From Nitromaritima sp964584125 (lineage in GTDB: Bacteria > Nitrospinota > Nitrospinia > Nitrospinales > VA-1), in the NCBI GenBank assembly GCA_964584125.1, contig CAZOYP010000005.1:1-47388 (forward strand): a stretch of 47,388 nucleotides of DNA, given 5' to 3'. Shown here piece after piece: positions 45,640 to 47,388 of this stretch (position 1 is the first letter of the stretch; every line of letters starts with the position of its first letter). Under the pieces are notes generated by a model. It searched no databases. It was not told where the DNA came from and saw only the letters and a list, made by a program, of their open reading frames with translations. The translations under genes were made by a program, and so were the position numbers.

Positions 45640-46782
45640 ATGAATCCCGGAATCAAAGTAACCCTTGTTGGAACTGCTTCTAATCTTATACTTTCAATTA
45701 TTAAATTCATTGGAGGTATCGTTGGTAATAGTGCAGCTTTGGTAGCCGATGCGGTTCACTCTATTTCCGATCTATTAACCGATGTAATCGTATTAATCAC
45801 GCTCAAGATAGGCCAAAAACCTAAAGACGATAACCACCCTTATGGCCACGGAAAAGCTGAGTCGCTTGGAACTACGGCTATTGGGTTTTTTATTATTTCT
45901 GCCGGATTGGGCTTAGCCTATGAAGCTTGGGATATCATTCAATCTGGATTATCCCGTACTCCAGAATTACTAGCAGCTGGCACTGCATTGATTTCTATTT
46001 TTATCAAGGAATGGTTATTCCGCTACACACGTTCGGTTGGCAAAAAATCAAGTAGCTCCATACTTCTTGCTAATGCCTGGCACCATCGATCTGATGCCAT
46101 ATCATCTATCGCTGCTCTAATTGGTATTATAGGCTCAATAGCAGGATTCCCCGTTTTAGATCCTATCGCTTCAGCAATGGTCTCCTTTATGATTATTAAA
46201 GTGGGTTACGAACTAACCCTTGGAGGTTTTCGTGACTTGATGGATACAGCACTCAACGAAAAAGATACTCAAAAACTTCAAGCTACAATAGATAGCATTT
46301 CTGGTGTCATAAAATCTCACGATTTACGAACCCGAAAAATAGGTGAAGAGATTCTAATGGATGTCCATATTCAGGTAGATAGTGACCTAACTGTAACCGA
46401 GGGGCATGAAGTAGGTGAAAGAGTTCGCAGGCAATTGATTAAAAACTATCCAAATACTCAAGATGTTCTAGTCCATGTAGACAGCTATGACGATAGTAAA
46501 TTAGAGTCTATTTACAATATTTCTAGGAATGATGTCGAAATACTGCTTGCCCCAATACTCGCTAACACTGAGAAAACACTGAAAAAAACACAACTGCGAG
46601 TACACCACCTTAAAGGAAAAAATATTATAGAACTTTATTTACATGGAGAACCTACAAAAACAATTGCCGAAATCGAATCCTGCCTTAAGGAAGTGAAAAA
46701 AAATCTTTTAAAAAATAAAAATATAGATGGTGTTAAATTGTATTTGGAGGTCGAATCGAATAGTGATTACTTAACAAAGTAA
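45640..46782 (+). CDS. cation diffusion facilitator family transporter
   Basis: The 380-residue protein has about six membrane helices and the two metal-binding motifs of the CDF family: VADAVHSISDLLTD in TM2 with HPYGHGKAE after TM3, and AWHHRSDAISSIAALIG in TM5. The cytoplasmic C-terminal domain (VIKSHDLRTRKIGEEILMDVHI) is the usual dimerising domain, here followed by an extra roughly 90-residue region rich in Lys/Glu. These proteins export Zn, Fe, Mn or Cd in exchange for protons; His/Asp positions fit Zn or Mn/Fe, not decidable here. It ends with a 16-base overlap with the convergent cupin gene. Confidence 0.93.
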   Translation: MNPGIKVTLVGTASNLILSIIKFIGGIVGNSAALVADAVHSISDLLTDVIVLITLKIGQKPKDDNHPYGHGKAESLGTTAIGFFIISAGLGLAYEAWDIIQSGLSRTPELLAAGTALISIFIKEWLFRYTRSVGKKSSSSILLANAWHHRSDAISSIAALIGIIGSIAGFPVLDPIASAMVSFMIIKVGYELTLGGFRDLMDTALNEKDTQKLQATIDSISGVIKSHDLRTRKIGEEILMDVHIQVDSDLTVTEGHEVGERVRRQLIKNYPNTQDVLVHVDSYDDSKLESIYNISRNDVEILLAPILANTEKTLKKTQLRVHHLKGKNIIELYLHGEPTKTIAEIESCLKEVKKNLLKNKNIDGVKLYLEVESNSDYLTK

Positions 46783-47138
46783 GTATCCTTATCAGAAAAA
46801 ACAGGGGGACTATGAAGGTTGAGCATGCACATTGGCTGATCGTCTGTTGAAAACTGATGTACAACTCCAGGAGGAACTCTAAAAAAGCACCCCTCTGTTA
46901 ACTTATAATTGTTTCCATCAAGAACTGCCTTCCCAGTACCTGAAACTACGTAATATAACTCCTCGCCCTTTTTATGATAACTTGGTTTTTTAACCTGAAA
47001 TGGTTCCATACGCACCATATAAGCAGAAAACTGCTCGCATGCCTCACGAGGTAAAAGCTGGTCAATCTGAATTCCTTTTAGAATAAAGGAGTCCGCATTA
47101 CCTGGTTCTAAGAACACTATCTTATTTTTTTTTACCAT
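46767..47138 (-). CDS. cupin-domain protein
   Basis: This 123-residue single-domain cupin has the first motif in KPSYHKKGEELYYVVSGTG, with His and Glu metal ligands, and the second in VPPGVVHQFSTDDQPM, with PPGVVH placing the last His. Such small cupins bind one metal ion and may be isomerases, oxygenases or sensors; no substrate is evident. The start follows the stop of the truncated glycerophosphodiesterase gene by 21 bases, on the same strand. Its 3' end overlaps the cation transporter gene by 16 bases. Confidence 0.85.
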   Translation of the reverse strand: MVKKNKIVFLEPGNADSFILKGIQIDQLLPREACEQFSAYMVRMEPFQVKKPSYHKKGEELYYVVSGTGKAVLDGNNYKLTEGCFFRVPPGVVHQFSTDDQPMCMLNLHSPPVFSDKDTYFVK

Positions 47139-47159
47139 TTGCCCTTACAAGCAAGTTCA

Positions 47160-47387
47160 TCATAACCTGGAACAAATGTATACTGAATGAGTTTTTGTAT
47201 CATATTTTGAAATTGCTTCATATGTTAAATCAAAAATTTTAATATTTTCATCCGTTATCCAATTCCCCTCTTCATCTTTAGTAAAACTAGGATCTAATCT
47301 AAAATCATGAGTAATAACAGGTATAAGATCTTTAGTAATTAAAATATCTGTTTCATAAGCGTTAATAGCGTTATCAAACAAATATTT
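47160..47387 (-). pseudogene. glycerophosphodiester phosphodiesterase fragment, truncated
   Basis: The frame is open to the right edge, so its N-terminus lies outside. The visible residues include NAYETDILITKDLIPVITHD, matching the GDPD catalytic core (E-x-D-x(n)-HD) that hydrolyses glycerophosphodiesters to glycerol-3-phosphate. After LTYEAISKYD a normal enzyme continues for about 150-200 residues, but here the frame stops about 11 residues later (47160-47162). Another frame gives QYTFVPGYDE before a stop, which could be the remnant of the true continuation. So the gene looks truncated or frameshifted, and probably non-functional unless the window edge misleads. The fragment precedes the cupin gene. 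Confidence 0.7.
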
Positions 47388-47388
47388 A

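Noticed and set aside
1..47388. CRISPR array, insertion sequence or prophage
   Set aside because: I found no regularly spaced repeats, transposase, integrase, phage structural genes or terminal inverted repeats.

Overview
The window is an ordinary-looking but accessory-rich stretch of chromosome from an AT-rich Gram-negative bacterium. The Gram-negative call rests on an RND efflux pump with its periplasmic adaptor, secreted proteins, and a surface-polysaccharide nucleotide-sugar cluster. AT-richness is judged by eye and was not computed. Five tetratricopeptide (TPR) proteins, a membrane-anchored cupredoxin and a PF06559-type dCTP deaminase would suit an uncultured marine lineage such as Nitrospinota. 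That placement is a guess, because no rRNA or other decisive marker is present.

Layout. 1-2523: the 3' end of a NodU-type carbamoyltransferase, a small TPR protein, a metallo-beta-lactamase-fold protein with eroded metal ligands, a small acidic protein and a tRNA-Ala(GGC). 2719-5366: a secreted sorbosone/glucose-dehydrogenase-like beta-propeller, a DUF502 membrane protein and an RluA-type pseudouridine synthase. 5387-10045 (minus): an RND pump and adaptor. 10078-12521: an RlmI-like methyltransferase and an acyl-CoA synthetase. 12537-16426 (minus): a TPR/formylglycine-enzyme-fold protein, a 51-residue lysine-rich protein and a large glycosyltransferase-C-like membrane protein with TPR tail.

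16567-33674 is the sugar region. It holds a probable dTDP-rhamnose 4-epimerase with a zinc-ribbon-like insert, an operon of a GT2 transferase, a WecA-type initiating transferase and a TMTC-like membrane/TPR protein, and two further GT2 enzymes on the minus strand. A rfbB-rfbA-rfbD-aminotransferase-UDP-glucuronate epimerase series follows, then an L-2-hydroxyglutarate oxidase, a CapE/FnlA-type UDP-GlcNAc 4,6-dehydratase and a WbpA-type UDP-GlcNAc 6-dehydrogenase. Together these would supply dTDP-rhamnose (rfbC is not here), UDP-galacturonate and modified UDP-HexNAc sugars, and start a glycan on a polyprenyl carrier. No flippase, polymerase or ABC exporter is visible.

33763-38619 (minus): a run of dCTP deaminase, ScpB, RluB, an unknown secreted protein and an AI-2E/PerM permease. 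38896-41199: an FmdB zinc ribbon and a TPR-cupredoxin protein. 41275-47388: a 2-hydroxyacid dehydrogenase, a frameshifted B12-binding radical SAM protein, QueE, MutY, a cation diffusion facilitator, a cupin, and a C-terminally truncated glycerophosphodiesterase running off the end.

I found no CRISPR array, insertion sequence, prophage or complete defence island. The most unusual items are the TPR-cupredoxin fusion, the two TPR-tailed GT-C-like proteins, the radical SAM frameshift and the eroded MBL protein. None of them by itself demonstrates a new system.
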